Below are positions 45,501-45,661 of a DNA stretch of 45,661 nucleotides, in pieces. The stretch is from Vitrella brassicaformis (lineage: Eukaryota; Sar; Vitrellaceae), in the NCBI GenBank assembly GCA_001179505.1, contig CDMY01000596.1:1-45661 (forward strand), read 5' to 3'. Positions within the stretch are counted from its first letter, which is position 1; each line of letters starts with the position of its first letter. The position numbers were made by a program, and so were the translations under genes. The notes beneath the pieces are model-generated. The model was not told where the DNA came from and did no database searches. It saw nothing but the letters and a program-made list of their open reading frames with translations.

Positions 45501-45661
45501 CAGACGTCCCTTTTCTCCTTGCTCAGCTGCGCTTGGTTGGTTGGTTAAGGGTTTGACGAGACACCTGTCCCTAAGCCCGGCGCTACCTTCCGGCGCAACC
45601 AGGCATCTTCTCTGTCCACAGCACACACCAAACAGGCAACAGGCACATGCAGAATGCATGC

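Overview
The window is eukaryotic, GC-rich and very intron-dense. Introns are mostly 60-120 bp, and many end in a (TG)n run directly before CAG. Intergenic DNA is full of CA/TG, GTCT and GACG microsatellites. Protein-level resemblance, intron style and repeat style suggest an alveolate, most likely a chromerid such as Vitrella brassicaformis. That assignment is an inference from style and was not checked against any database. I rebuilt ten genes by joining exons at splice sites and checking phase. For seven of them (PIG-L, the HROB-like gene, NFU1, the protease, RPA2, DENND6 and the four-helix protein) every exon length and phase was summed to a full in-frame coding sequence. The F-box gene adds up exactly over its two exons.

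Layout. 354-2054 (+): PIG-L de-N-acetylase of GPI synthesis. 2382-5127 (-): HROB-like recombination factor. 5211-6802 (+): mitochondrial-type NFU1 Fe-S protein, head-to-head with HROB. About 2.2 kb of microsatellite-rich DNA follows. 8970-15574 (-): a 1,737-aa predicted type I membrane protein combining furin-like repeats, a clostripain-type (C11) protease, an LNR, EGF repeats, one membrane helix and a cytosolic tail with UIM-like motifs. 16005-22622 (+): RNA polymerase I second-largest subunit with large insertions. 23130-24339 (-): a four-helix membrane protein. 24796-29456 (+): DENND6-type Rab GEF with a long disordered insert. A 300-N gap lies at 29908-30207. 30525-34944 (-): ankyrin-repeat protein. 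35506-40104 (-): a class II histone deacetylase joined in frame to an inositol polyphosphate kinase. 40576-42723 (+): a protein of unknown family with an apparent frameshift. 44386-45500 (-): F-box-like protein.

The genes do not form one pathway; this is an ordinary compact nuclear neighbourhood. The two most unusual items are the deacetylase-inositol phosphate kinase fusion and the protease-receptor protein. If real, the first places inositol phosphate synthesis and deacetylation on one polypeptide. The second couples an extracellular cysteine protease to a tail that may bind ubiquitin. Other signals are three GC-AG introns, an inverted telo-box pair upstream of the Pol I gene, and a repeated DDAALxxLL-type motif at the ankyrin protein's N-terminus.
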